64,000 nucleotides of DNA from Falsiroseomonas sp050563535 (GTDB lineage Bacteria > Pseudomonadota > Alphaproteobacteria > Acetobacterales > Acetobacteraceae), in NCBI RefSeq assembly GCF_050563535.1, contig NZ_JBNXUO010000001.1:248001-312000 (forward strand). The letters are read 5' to 3'. Position numbers and translations under genes: made by a program. Positions 7,909 to 16,327 of the stretch are shown in pieces. The notes beneath the pieces were generated by a model, which did no database searches, was not told the DNA's origin, and saw only the letters and a list, made by a program, of their open reading frames with translations. Each line of letters opens with the position of its first letter. The first letter of the stretch is position 1.

Positions 7909-9051
7909 ATGCTGAACACGGTCGCGAGCAGCCTTGCCCTGTCGCTCTACGAGACCCTGCTCGACGGCCGTGGCCTGCTGGCCGCGGTGCAGGGCCTCGC
8001 CGACCGCATCGGGGCGAGCAGCCATGCGATTCACCAGATCCGGTTCCGGAACGGCCGCCCCGCCGGCAGCCTCTCGGCAGCGCAGGGCGGCGTCGACGCG
8101 GAGGCCATGCAGGACTACGCCCGCTTCTGGGTGAAGCACGACCCCTGGGCCCGCGCCGCGGCCGACCTGCCCGTCGGCGTGCATGACATGGCCCGCCATG
8201 TGCCCCCCGAGACGCTGGCGCGCAGCCGGATCTGGACCGAATGGGGGCGCCCGAACGGCGCGGCCTTCCACGCCCTCGGTGTCGTGCTGCAGAAGGAGGA
8301 GGCGCTGTCCGGCGGGCTCTACTTCCACCGCCGCGCTGACCAGCAGCCCTTCGAGGAAGCCGACCTCGCCCTGGCGGAGGCGCTGTTCCCGCATCTGCGC
8401 CGCGTCTTCTCGGCCGAGGCGATGCTGGCCCAGGCGCGCGACGCGGCGGGCCCGGCGCTTCGGGCGGGGCTCGACGCGCTGCCCGAGGGCGTCGCGCTGC
8501 TCGATGCCGGCCGGCGGCTTGCCTTCGCCAACATCGCCCTGCGGCGGATGGTCGCGGCGCGCGACGGCCTCTCGCTCGCCCCCGAAGGCGGGCTCGACAC
8601 CCCCGATCCGAAGACCCGCCATGCGGTGGGCCGCGCGGTCACCGCGGCGCTCGCGGCGCTCGACGGCCAGGTGGGGCTGCTGCCCTTCGCCGGCAGCCTC
8701 GCGGCGCCGCGCCCCTCGGGCGGCGCGCCCTGGATGATCCGCGCCGTGCCGGTCATGCGCACCGACCTGCCCGATGCGCCAAGCGGCTTCCGCGGCGTCA
8801 TGCTGCTGGTCACCGACGGGACGCGCCGGGCTTCGCCGAATGCCGCGCTGCTCGCGCGGCTCTACGGCCTCACGCCCGCCCAGGCGGCGCTGGCCGCCGC
8901 CATCGCGGCGGGGCGCACCGTGCAGGACCACGCGGCGGCGCGCGGCATCTCGCACGAGACGGCGCGCAGCCACCTGGCCGCCATCCGCCGCAAGACCGGC
9001 TGCCGACGCCAGGCCGACCTCGCGGCGCTGTTCGCCCGCCTGCCGCGATAG
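7909..9051 (+). CDS. LuxR-type helix-turn-helix transcriptional regulator
   Basis: 380-residue protein. The C-terminal 65 residues are a LuxR/GerE-type DNA-binding domain (LTPAQAALAAAIAAGRTVQ, then ISHETARSHLAAIRRKTG and a final RQADLAALF helix). The first 250 residues resemble the sensor region common to this alphaproteobacterial family, with PAS-like segments (ALPEGVALLDAGRRLAFANIA near 190). No receiver domain or membrane segment is seen, so the signal is probably cytoplasmic. It diverges from fdhD and faces an inverted-repeat operator, so control of the formate dehydrogenase maturation genes or itself is plausible but unproven. Confidence 0.85.
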   Translation: MLNTVASSLALSLYETLLDGRGLLAAVQGLADRIGASSHAIHQIRFRNGRPAGSLSAAQGGVDAEAMQDYARFWVKHDPWARAAADLPVGVHDMARHVPPETLARSRIWTEWGRPNGAAFHALGVVLQKEEALSGGLYFHRRADQQPFEEADLALAEALFPHLRRVFSAEAMLAQARDAAGPALRAGLDALPEGVALLDAGRRLAFANIALRRMVAARDGLSLAPEGGLDTPDPKTRHAVGRAVTAALAALDGQVGLLPFAGSLAAPRPSGGAPWMIRAVPVMRTDLPDAPSGFRGVMLLVTDGTRRASPNAALLARLYGLTPAQAALAAAIAAGRTVQDHAAARGISHETARSHLAAIRRKTGCRRQADLAALFARLPR

Positions 9052-9116
9052 GGTGGCCGCCCGCCGCGGCCGCCCCGAACCGGCATTGGCTTGATGACGG
9101 TCAGGGCAACGCCGGT

Positions 9117-9581
9117 TCAGTCGCCGCGGCCGCCCACGCCGAAGGGCCGCATCAGGAAGGCCGCGCCCCAGCCCCAGGCGCCGTTCAGCAGCATCGCCCG
9201 CCACCAGATGATGGAGTTGCCGCCGCCCCACATCGGCGCGCCGCGAAGCTGGGCGACCACGGTGAAGCCGAAGATGGTGCAGGCGACCGCGCCCAGCAGG
9301 AAGCCGGTCAGCAGGTCCGGCATGTGGGCGTAGCGGATCAGCGCCGCGAGCACGATGCCCCAGACCCCACCCCAGAAGGCGAGGCTCAGCACCTGCGGCA
9401 CGCCGAGCGGCGGGACGGAGCGGAAGCTGAACCCCGACGTCGCCGGCCGGAAGGCGTCCGCCGCGCCCGTCAGCGCCTTGATGAGCGGGAACTGGTGATG
9501 CAGGACGTAGAGCGTCCCCTGGTGGAACACGAACACGGCCAGCGCCCCGCACAGGAAGCCCAGCAGCAGCACCTTCTTCAT
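9117..9581 (-). CDS. Conserved 154-residue integral membrane protein, function unknown
   Basis: About four predicted transmembrane segments. The N-terminus is MKKVLLLGFLCGALAVFVFHQ, then a conserved-looking patch VPPLGVPQVLSLAFWGGVWG, a third helix near residue 90-115 and a fourth near 130-145 (MLLNGAWGWGAAFLMRPFG). It resembles a short membrane family seen in alpha- and betaproteobacteria with a FHQG start and the GVPxxLSxAFWGG patch, but I cannot assign a function. ATG 9581 is chosen because an upstream extension to 9818 would run inside the C-terminus of the neighbouring gene. Confidence 0.75.
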   Translation of the reverse strand: MKKVLLLGFLCGALAVFVFHQGTLYVLHHQFPLIKALTGAADAFRPATSGFSFRSVPPLGVPQVLSLAFWGGVWGIVLAALIRYAHMPDLLTGFLLGAVACTIFGFTVVAQLRGAPMWGGGNSIIWWRAMLLNGAWGWGAAFLMRPFGVGGRGD

Positions 9582-9676
9582 CTCGCGCCCCGATCCCCTC
9601 GCATGCCGCGCAGGGTAGCGCAGGCGGCCCCTGCCTGCGAACGCGCGCGGGACCGGGGCCTGCCCTGCGCGCGCCG

Positions 9677-11947
9677 CTACCGCTGCCCGGCGCGCGCCAC
9701 CACATCGGCCGGCGTGCGGAGCGGCTGCGTGCCGAGCACGGGGTTGTTCATGTAGAACTCGTCGCGCGGGAAGACATCGGTGATCGACGGCGCGGCGCGC
9801 GGCGTCGCCGGGTCCCACACCAGCGCGGGGCGTTCGAAGAAGGGACGGAAATCCCGCACCTCGCGGCTGCCGCGCGCCAGGTGGGCGGCCACCGCCGGGT
9901 CCGCGAAGCGCCGGGCGAGCTCCGCCGGGTCATAGGGGATCGGCCGGTCGGAGCCGATCAGCACGGAGGCCGGCATCAGCATCACGACATGCGGGAAGAC
10001 GGCGGAGAAGGTCTCCACCACCCGCTGCGACGGGCCCCACTGCACGTAAATGCCGCCGGGCGCGAGGCGACGGCGCACCTGCTGCAGGAACTCCTCCGAG
10101 TAGAGCAGGCCGGAATGCGACGTCTCCGGCATGATCGCATCCGCCTGGATGATGTCGTACTGCTCCGTCCCGCGTGACAGGGCGCGGCGCGCGTCGCCGT
10201 ATTCCATCTGCCAGCGCGGGTCGCGCAGCATCGCCGCGACCGGGCCGTCGGGGAAGCGCCCTGCCAGGTCGCGAAGGGCCGTCAGCACCGGGCCGATCAG
10301 CTCGATCGCGCGGATGCGCTCGGTGGCGGGCACGACGCCCGCCGCCCAGGGCGTCCCGCCCGAGCCGATGCCGATCAGCAGGACGCGCTTCGGGTCGGGG
10401 TGCACCAGCGGGCCCACGGCGCCGAGGAACATGTGCATCCCGAAGAAGGGGATCCGCCCCTGCGAGAAGCCCTGGATGAAGAAGGGGCCGCTCGGCTCCG
10501 CCGTGCCCGACGCCTCGTAGCGGTAGAAGGCGATGCCGGACCGGTCCTCGGCCCAGGCGGTGCCGTGGTTCGGCTGCTCGGCATGGATGCGCGACCAGAA
10601 GCGCGCATTGGAAGGAAGCACCAGCAGCAGCGCCGCGCAGGCGGCGGCGAGGCCGAGTTCCGGCCGGCGGCCGCGGCCTTCCCTCCACAGCCAGCCCAGC
10701 ATCAGCAGCAGCGACAGCACCGCCAGGAACTGCAGCGTGCCCGCCGTGCCGAACAGGTGGAAGGTGACCAGCCCCGTGCCGATCGACCCCGCGGCATTGC
10801 CGAGGATGTTGGCCAGCTGCACCCAGCCGACCCGCGCGCCGACGCTCGCCAGGTCCTGCTGCACCGCGCGCTGCACGAAGGGGAAGGTCATGCCGATCAG
10901 GAAGGAGGGCGGGCCGACGACGATGACCGAGAGGATCACGCTCGTCGCCAGACCGCCATGCCAGAGCCGCCAGGAATCGACCGAGACCAGCGTGTTCAGG
11001 GGCCAGAGCGGCAGCGCCCAGTAGAGCGCGAGGATCAGCACCGCCGCCAGCACGAAGCCCGCCGCCTGGGTGACGAAGAAGGCGGGGCGCGGGTCCTCCA
11101 GCCTCCGGACCATCCGCGCGGCCACCGCCATGCCGAGCCCGTCCGCCAGCAGGAAGGTGCCGAGCACGGTGGGGAACAGGTAGGCGTGGTACTGCCCGAC
11201 CACCCCCATCAGCCGCACCCACACGATCTCCAGCGCGACGATGACGTAGCCCGACAGGAAGACCAGCAGGCACCACATCCGCAGGCTGCCGAAGGGCTCG
11301 CCCTGGCGCATCGTGGTGACCTGCGCGCCGACGGCCGCCGCCACCGGCGCCGAGCGCAGCCCGGGCAGCAGCGTCAGCGCCAGCAGCGCCGCCACCAGGT
11401 CGAGCCCCGCCGCCAGCACCAGCGCGCCGACATAGCCGAGATTGCCGACCAGCAGCCACCCGCCGAGCAGCGCGCCGAGCCCGGCGCCGAGCGTGTTCAG
11501 CCCGTAGAGCGTGCCGATCCGCTCCGCCACGGTGTCGAGGCTGGTGGCCACCGCGCGCGCCAGCAGCGGCAGGGACGCGCCCATCAGCGTGGTCGGCAGC
11601 ACCAGCCCCGCGAAGCAGAGCGCGAAGATGACGAAGGGGTCGTCCACCACCCCGGCAAGGTCGGTCGCCAGCACGTCGTAGAGGAACGCCTTGGACAGCA
11701 GCGCGAAGGCCGCGACCCCGGCCTCGGCCAGGGCGAAGCCGATCAGCGCCTGGTAGGGCGACAGCCGGTCCGCGACCTTCGCCCCGATGATGGAGCCGAG
11801 CCCGAGCCCGGCCAGGAAGGCGCCCACGACCAGCGCGGCCGAAACGGTGTCCGACCCCGCGAAGATCCCGAGCATCCGCTGCCAGACGACCTGGCACAGC
11901 AGCGCGCCGAAGCCCGAGCAGAAGAATGCGACCGCCAGCCTCGGCAT
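9677..11947 (-). CDS. Fused MFS-type membrane domain and spermidine synthase-like domain
   Basis: 756 residues in two parts. Residues 1 to about 470 contain roughly twelve hydrophobic helices with MFS character (SGFGALLCQVVWQRMLGI, FLAGLGLGSIIGAKVADRL). The C-terminal 270 residues look like a spermidine synthase fold: LLIGIGSGG nucleotide-binding loop, YGDARRAL, YDIIQADA and a YSEEFLQQVRRRLAPGGIYVQW methyltransferase-like strand. Such fusions are common in proteobacteria and their substrate is not established; the polyamine link is by fold only. The start ATG 11947 follows GGGGAG; an upstream extension to 12064 lacks one. Divergent from the ThDP enzyme gene. Confidence 0.85.
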   Translation of the reverse strand: MPRLAVAFFCSGFGALLCQVVWQRMLGIFAGSDTVSAALVVGAFLAGLGLGSIIGAKVADRLSPYQALIGFALAEAGVAAFALLSKAFLYDVLATDLAGVVDDPFVIFALCFAGLVLPTTLMGASLPLLARAVATSLDTVAERIGTLYGLNTLGAGLGALLGGWLLVGNLGYVGALVLAAGLDLVAALLALTLLPGLRSAPVAAAVGAQVTTMRQGEPFGSLRMWCLLVFLSGYVIVALEIVWVRLMGVVGQYHAYLFPTVLGTFLLADGLGMAVAARMVRRLEDPRPAFFVTQAAGFVLAAVLILALYWALPLWPLNTLVSVDSWRLWHGGLATSVILSVIVVGPPSFLIGMTFPFVQRAVQQDLASVGARVGWVQLANILGNAAGSIGTGLVTFHLFGTAGTLQFLAVLSLLLMLGWLWREGRGRRPELGLAAACAALLLVLPSNARFWSRIHAEQPNHGTAWAEDRSGIAFYRYEASGTAEPSGPFFIQGFSQGRIPFFGMHMFLGAVGPLVHPDPKRVLLIGIGSGGTPWAAGVVPATERIRAIELIGPVLTALRDLAGRFPDGPVAAMLRDPRWQMEYGDARRALSRGTEQYDIIQADAIMPETSHSGLLYSEEFLQQVRRRLAPGGIYVQWGPSQRVVETFSAVFPHVVMLMPASVLIGSDRPIPYDPAELARRFADPAVAAHLARGSREVRDFRPFFERPALVWDPATPRAAPSITDVFPRDEFYMNNPVLGTQPLRTPADVVARAGQR

Positions 11948-12040
11948 GCCTCGTCTCCCCACCGCCCCGCCATGCGGGTCCCGGCAGCCCCCATGCCCCC
12001 GATTGGCGTCAGGATTGCGGCAGGGTGACGACGCAGTAAA

Positions 12041-12065
12041 GATGCCGCGTCGCCATTTTGGCATC
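12041..12065. promoter_or_regulatory. Inverted repeat in divergent intergenic region (possible operator)
   Basis: GATGCC (12041-12046) and GGCATC (12060-12065) are spaced by 13 bp within the 218-bp gap between the MFS/spermidine synthase-like gene and the ThDP enzyme. Short arms make this a weak candidate. Confidence 0.25.
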
Positions 12066-12165
12066 CCGCCCTGCGCCGGCCCGCCCCTTCCGAATGTGGG
12101 GGCGGCTTGCGGGCCGGCGCGCCGCCGCGCAGTTTGGGCGTCCTGATGCGGAGGGAGACTGCGGC

Positions 12166-13707
12166 GTGAACGGTGCGGAAAGTCTGGTGCACACGCTTCT
12201 CGGGGCGGGGGTGGAGGTCTGCTTCGCCAATCCCGGAACCAGCGAGATGCATTTCGTCGCCGCGCTGGACCGCATCCCCGGGATGCGCTGCGTGCTCGGC
12301 CTGCAGGAGAACGTCGTCACCGGGATGGCCGACGGCTATTTCCGCATGTCGGGCAAGCCGGCCGCCACGCTGCTGCATTGCGGCCCGGGCCTCGCGAACG
12401 GGCTGGCCAACCTGCACAATGCCCGCCGGGCGCGCAGCGGGATGGTGAACTGCGTGGGCGACCAGGCGACCTATCACCGCCCGCTCGACGCGCAGCTGAC
12501 CGCGGACACGGAAGGCTGGGCGCACGGTGTCTCCGCCTGGGTGCGCACCAGTGCGCGGGCGGCGGACGTGGCGCGGGACGCCGCTGTCGCGGTGCAGGCG
12601 GCGCGGACCTCGCCCGGCGGGATCGCGACGTTGATCCTGCCGTCCGACACCTGCTGGGACGAGGCGCCGGACGGCCCCGCCCCGGCGCTGCCCGTGCCCC
12701 CCGCGCCCGAGGCGGACCCGCTGGCCATCCGCAACGCCGCACGCGCGCTGCGGGAGAGGTCGGATGTGCTGATCCTGCTCGGCGGCCTCGCGCTGCGGGC
12801 GGAGCCGCAGGCGCTGGCCTGGCGCATCGCGCAGGCGACGGGCGCGAAGGTGATGGCCGAGATGTCGAACGGCCGGGTGGAACGCGGCCGCGGGCGGCTC
12901 GCGCTCGAACGCGTGCCCTATCCGGTCGACCTCGCGGTGGAGGCGCTGAAGCCCTACACCACCATCATCCTGGTGAACGCCAAGGCGCCGGTCGGCTTCT
13001 TCGCCTATCCCGGCAAGCCGTCGCGCCACCACCGGGAGGATGCGGACATCCTGCCGCTGACGCGCTACGAGGCCGACCCGGTGCAGGCGCTGGCGGCGCT
13101 CGCCGCCGAACTCGGCGCGCCGGAGGCCGCCATCCCCGATCCCGGCCCGCGGCCGGAGATCGCGCGCGGGGCGCCGACGCCGGAAGGGCTGGCCCGCACC
13201 CTCGCCGCGCTGATGCCGGACCATGCGGTGGTGGCGGACGAATCCGTCAGCTTCGGCCGCGGCTTCTTCAAGGAAACGCATGCGGCGCCCCCGCATGACT
13301 GGCTGCAGATCACCGGCGGCGCGATCGGCTGCGGCATCCCGCTCGCGACCGGCGCCGCGGTGGGGGCGGGCGGGCGGCGGGTGGTGAACCTGCAGGCCGA
13401 CGGGTCCGGGATGTACACGCTCCAGGGCCTGTGGACCCAGGCGCGGGAGAAGCTGCCGGTCACGACCGTCGTGCTGTCGAACCGGCAATACGCGATCCTG
13501 CTGGGCGAGTACCGCGGCGTCGGCGCCAATCCTGGCCGCACGGCGATGGACATGCTCGACCTCGGCAATCCCGACCTCGACTGGGTGAAGCTGGCCAACG
13601 GCATGGGGGTGGAGGCGGCGAAGACCGCCACCCTCGAAGGCTGCGCCGACCTGATGCGCCAGAGCTTCGCGCAGGACGGGCCGTTCCTGATCGAGCTGGA
13701 GATCTGA
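12166..13707 (+). CDS. Thiamine diphosphate-dependent enzyme, acetolactate synthase large subunit-like
   Basis: 513 residues with the three-domain layout of the AHAS/benzoylformate decarboxylase superfamily. Glu48 in G-L-Q-E-N-V is the conserved cofactor-activating glutamate. The ThDP/Mg motif is A-D-G-S at about 411-414 ending with the Asn of LSNRQY near 439. Length is somewhat shorter than true acetolactate synthase (about 560) and there is no regulatory-subunit gene nearby, so it is probably a decarboxylase or lyase of unknown substrate rather than IlvB. GTG 12166 is preferred: it follows a GGAGGGA site and starts exactly at NGAESLVHTLL. An SDR gene follows on the same strand. Confidence 0.88.
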   Translation: MNGAESLVHTLLGAGVEVCFANPGTSEMHFVAALDRIPGMRCVLGLQENVVTGMADGYFRMSGKPAATLLHCGPGLANGLANLHNARRARSGMVNCVGDQATYHRPLDAQLTADTEGWAHGVSAWVRTSARAADVARDAAVAVQAARTSPGGIATLILPSDTCWDEAPDGPAPALPVPPAPEADPLAIRNAARALRERSDVLILLGGLALRAEPQALAWRIAQATGAKVMAEMSNGRVERGRGRLALERVPYPVDLAVEALKPYTTIILVNAKAPVGFFAYPGKPSRHHREDADILPLTRYEADPVQALAALAAELGAPEAAIPDPGPRPEIARGAPTPEGLARTLAALMPDHAVVADESVSFGRGFFKETHAAPPHDWLQITGGAIGCGIPLATGAAVGAGGRRVVNLQADGSGMYTLQGLWTQAREKLPVTTVVLSNRQYAILLGEYRGVGANPGRTAMDMLDLGNPDLDWVKLANGMGVEAAKTATLEGCADLMRQSFAQDGPFLIELEI

Positions 13708-13732
13708 CCGCCCCCGCCTGACGCCCCGCCCG

Positions 13733-13758
13733 ACCCTCCCCCGCTTGCGGGGAAGGGT
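13733..13758. other. GC-rich hairpin between the ThDP enzyme and SDR genes
   Basis: Arms ACCCTCCCCCGC and GCGGGGAAGGGT pair with one mismatch around a 2-nt loop. There is no T tract on either strand. It may slow transcription or stabilise the mRNA between the two genes. Confidence 0.4.
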
Positions 13759-13805
13759 GGGGTGGGGGCATGACCGGAACCCAACCCCGGGGGGAACACG
13801 CCATC

Positions 13806-14579
13806 ATGGACATGAAGCTGCACGGCCGGCGCGTGCTGGTCACCGGCGGATCGAAGGGCATCGGCCTCGCCTGCGCCCACGCCTTCGCGGCCGAGGGCTG
13901 CGACCTGGTGCTCGCCTCCCGCGATGCCGGGGCGCTGGCCGGGGCGGTGGACCAGCTGCGCGGCGCGCACCAGGTGCGGGTCGAGGCCGTCCCCGCCGAC
14001 CTCTCCAGGCCCGAGGAGCGGGAGAGGCTGCACGCCGCGGCCGGCGAGGTGGACATCCTGGTGAACAATGCCGGCGCCATCCCCGCCGGCCGCATCCAGG
14101 ACATCCCGATCGCGCGCTGGCAGCAGGCCTGGGACCTGAAGGTGTTCGGCTACATCCATCTCTGCCAGCTGTTCCTGCCGGCGATGGAGGCACGGCGCGC
14201 GGGCGTCATCGTCAACATCATCGGCATGGCGGGCCGCGCGCCGCGGCCGGGCTACATCTGCGGCGGCACCGGCAACGCGGCGCTGATCGCCTTCACCGCC
14301 GCCCTCGGCGCCGCTGCGCAGGAAAGCGGGGCGCGGGTGGTGGGCATCAACCCCGCCGCCACCAAGACGGACCGGATGGTCAGCCAGGCGCGGATCACCG
14401 CGAAGGCGAAGCTTGGCGACGAGGAGCGGTGGGCGGAGACGCTGACCGGCCTGCCCTATGGCCGCCCGATCGAGGCGAGCGAGATCGCCGACCTCGCGGT
14501 GTTCCTCGCCTCGCCGCGCGGCGCCTACATCAACGGCACCGTGGTGGACGTGGACGGGGCTGGCATGTTCCGCGGATAG
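13806..14579 (+). CDS. SDR-family oxidoreductase lacking the usual Tyr-x-x-x-Lys
   Basis: 257-residue Rossmann protein. The NAD(P)-binding glycine motif T-G-G-S-K-G-I-G is near residue 12-19 and the NNAG motif is present. The catalytic region is atypical: where classical SDRs have a Ser and then Y-x-x-x-K, this protein has NIIGMAG and then G-Y-I-C-G-G-T-G-N-A-A-L, so neither the Ser nor the Lys is in place. A recognised SDR subgroup shares this pattern, so it may be inherited rather than damage. The ATG at 13806 follows GGGGGGAAC. It is placed 98 bp after the ThDP enzyme gene, perhaps in one pathway. Confidence 0.87.
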   Translation: MDMKLHGRRVLVTGGSKGIGLACAHAFAAEGCDLVLASRDAGALAGAVDQLRGAHQVRVEAVPADLSRPEERERLHAAAGEVDILVNNAGAIPAGRIQDIPIARWQQAWDLKVFGYIHLCQLFLPAMEARRAGVIVNIIGMAGRAPRPGYICGGTGNAALIAFTAALGAAAQESGARVVGINPAATKTDRMVSQARITAKAKLGDEERWAETLTGLPYGRPIEASEIADLAVFLASPRGAYINGTVVDVDGAGMFRG

Positions 14580-14583
14580 CGCC

Positions 14584-15033
14584 GTGCGGCGGCTGGTTCT
14601 GCTGTTCGGGCTGGGGCTTGCGGCCTGCGCAGCGCCGGCCGCCCCGCCGGCGGGCGCGCGGCCCGACCTCGGCCGGGAATGGGTGGAGGCGGGGGGCTAT
14701 CGCTGGCCGCCCGGCCACGGCTTCGACGCGCCGGCGGCCTTCCTGGTGCTGCCGCCGGGCGTGCTGCTCGACCGCTTCGGCGGGGAGGGCGGGCGCTTCT
14801 TCAGCCCGAAGGGCGCGGCCTTCCGGGCGCGGGCCCTGCCTTCGGTCTGCCGCGACCTGCCCTATGCCGCCTATCGCGTGCTGGCGCCGCTGCCGGTCCG
14901 CATCGGCGCCGCCCTGCCCTGGTTCGGCGAACCGGGAGGTGCGACGCAGGTGATGACCGATGCGACCGCCGCGCAGCTGCTGGCCGACGGCGTGCTGGAA
15001 CGCCTGCCGGCGGATGCCGCACCCTGCCCCTGA
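14584..15033 (+). CDS. Lipoprotein with a TNT-like (NAD glycohydrolase-type) domain
   Basis: 149 residues from GTG 14584. Residues 1-15 form a lipoprotein signal ending L-A-A-C (Cys15). Residues about 39-141 match the pattern of the tuberculosis necrotizing toxin fold (TNT, former DUF4237): RWPPGHGF, LPPGVLLDRFGGEGG, FFSPKGAAFRARALP, APLPVRIGAALPWFGEPGG and TQVMT. In that family an Arg in DRFG, an Arg in the F-x-x-R-A-L segment and a Gln after the PGG loop contribute to NAD cleavage; here R64, the R81/R83 region and Q122 are present. The position where the mycobacterial toxin has a His seems to be Ala (YAAY). Export to the envelope is predicted. No obvious immunity gene is adjacent. It starts 4 bp after the SDR stop. 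Confidence 0.72.
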   Translation: MRRLVLLFGLGLAACAAPAAPPAGARPDLGREWVEAGGYRWPPGHGFDAPAAFLVLPPGVLLDRFGGEGGRFFSPKGAAFRARALPSVCRDLPYAAYRVLAPLPVRIGAALPWFGEPGGATQVMTDATAAQLLADGVLERLPADAAPCP

Positions 15034-15063
15034 AGGCGGGCCGCGGCGTGGCCAGGGCGGGCG

Positions 15064-16317
15064 CTAGATCCGCTCCACCTCGGCGCCTACCGCGCCGAGC
15101 TTGCGTTCGATGGATTCGTAGCCGCGGTCGAGGTGGTACACGCGGTTGACGATCGTCTCCCCCTTCGCCGCGAGCCCGGCGAGCACGAGCGAGACGCTGG
15201 CGCGGAGGTCGGTCGCCATCACCGGCGCGCCCGACAGCTGCGGCACGCCGCGGACGATCGCGCTCTGCCCGTGGTACTTGATGCGCGCGCCCATGCGCGT
15301 CAGCTCGGGCACATGCATGAAGCGGTTCTCGAAGATCGTCTCCGTGATCATGCTGGCGCCCTCGGCCACGCACATCAGCGCCATGAACTGCGCCTGCATG
15401 TCGGTGGCGAAGCCGGGGAAGGGCTCGGTCATCACGTCGGCGCCGCGCAGCCCGTTCAGCCGCGTCACGCGCAGGCCGCCATGTTCCTCCGCGACATCGA
15501 CCCCGGCTTCCCGCAGCACCCGCACCACGGCGCCGAGATCGACCATCCGCGCGCCTTCCAGCATCACCGACCCGCCGGTGATGGCGGCCGCGCAGGCATA
15601 GGTCCCGGCCTCGATCCGGTCGGGGATCACCGGATGCGTGGCGGCGCCGAGGCGCTTCACGCCTTCCACCACCAGCCGGTCGGTGCCGATGCCCTCGATC
15701 CGCGCACCCATGCGCATCAGGCACATCGCAAGGTCGCCGATCTCCGGCTCCCGCGCGGCATTCACCAGTTCCGTCACGCCATCGGCCAGGGTGGCGGCCA
15801 TCAGCAGGTTCTCGGTCGCGCCGACGCTGACCTGCGGGAAGATGATGCGCGCACCCCGCAGGCCCTGCGGCGCCTTCGCATGCATGTAGCCGCCTTCGAG
15901 GTCGAAGACGGCGCCCATCTGCTCCAGCCCCTTGATGTGCAGGTCCACCGGCCGCGTGCCGATGGCGCAGCCGCCGGGCAGGCTGACGCGGGCCTCGCCG
16001 AAGCGGGCGACGAGGGGGCCCATCACCAGCACGCTCGCGCGCATCTTGCGCACCAGGTCGTAGGGCGCTTCGAGGTTGCCGGCCGCGCCGGACAGCGTGA
16101 TGCGGCGCGCCGCCCTGTCGTGCTCCACCGCCAGCCCGTGCTGCGCCAGCAGGTTCCGCATCGTGGCGATGTCGGCGAGGTCGGGCGCGTTCTCCAGCGT
16201 GAGCGGCCCGTCGGAGAGCAGGCCGGCGGCCATCAGCGGCAGCGTCGCGTTCTTGGCGCCGCCGATCGGGATGTCGCCATGCAGCGGCCTGCCGCCGCGG
16301 ATGCGGATGCGGTCCAT
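15064..16317 (-). CDS. murA: UDP-N-acetylglucosamine 1-carboxyvinyltransferase MurA
   Basis: 417-residue first committed enzyme of peptidoglycan synthesis, transferring enolpyruvate from PEP to UDP-GlcNAc. The PEP-binding Lys22 (GGAKNATLPL) and catalytic Cys117 in L-P-G-G-C-A-I-G-T-R-P-V-D-L-H are present; the Cys also makes it a fosfomycin-sensitive type. Start chosen at ATG 16317, which has AGGA eight bases upstream; a GTG at 16323 is possible. It follows dcd by 10 bp on the same strand. Confidence 0.97.
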   Translation of the reverse strand: MDRIRIRGGRPLHGDIPIGGAKNATLPLMAAGLLSDGPLTLENAPDLADIATMRNLLAQHGLAVEHDRAARRITLSGAAGNLEAPYDLVRKMRASVLVMGPLVARFGEARVSLPGGCAIGTRPVDLHIKGLEQMGAVFDLEGGYMHAKAPQGLRGARIIFPQVSVGATENLLMAATLADGVTELVNAAREPEIGDLAMCLMRMGARIEGIGTDRLVVEGVKRLGAATHPVIPDRIEAGTYACAAAITGGSVMLEGARMVDLGAVVRVLREAGVDVAEEHGGLRVTRLNGLRGADVMTEPFPGFATDMQAQFMALMCVAEGASMITETIFENRFMHVPELTRMGARIKYHGQSAIVRGVPQLSGAPVMATDLRASVSLVLAGLAAKGETIVNRVYHLDRGYESIERKLGAVGAEVERI

Positions 16318-16327
16318 CGCCACCGTC

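Noticed and set aside
10400..12028. 542-codon + strand frame
   Set aside because: Antisense to the MFS/spermidine synthase-like gene; extreme Gln/Arg/His content and no domain.
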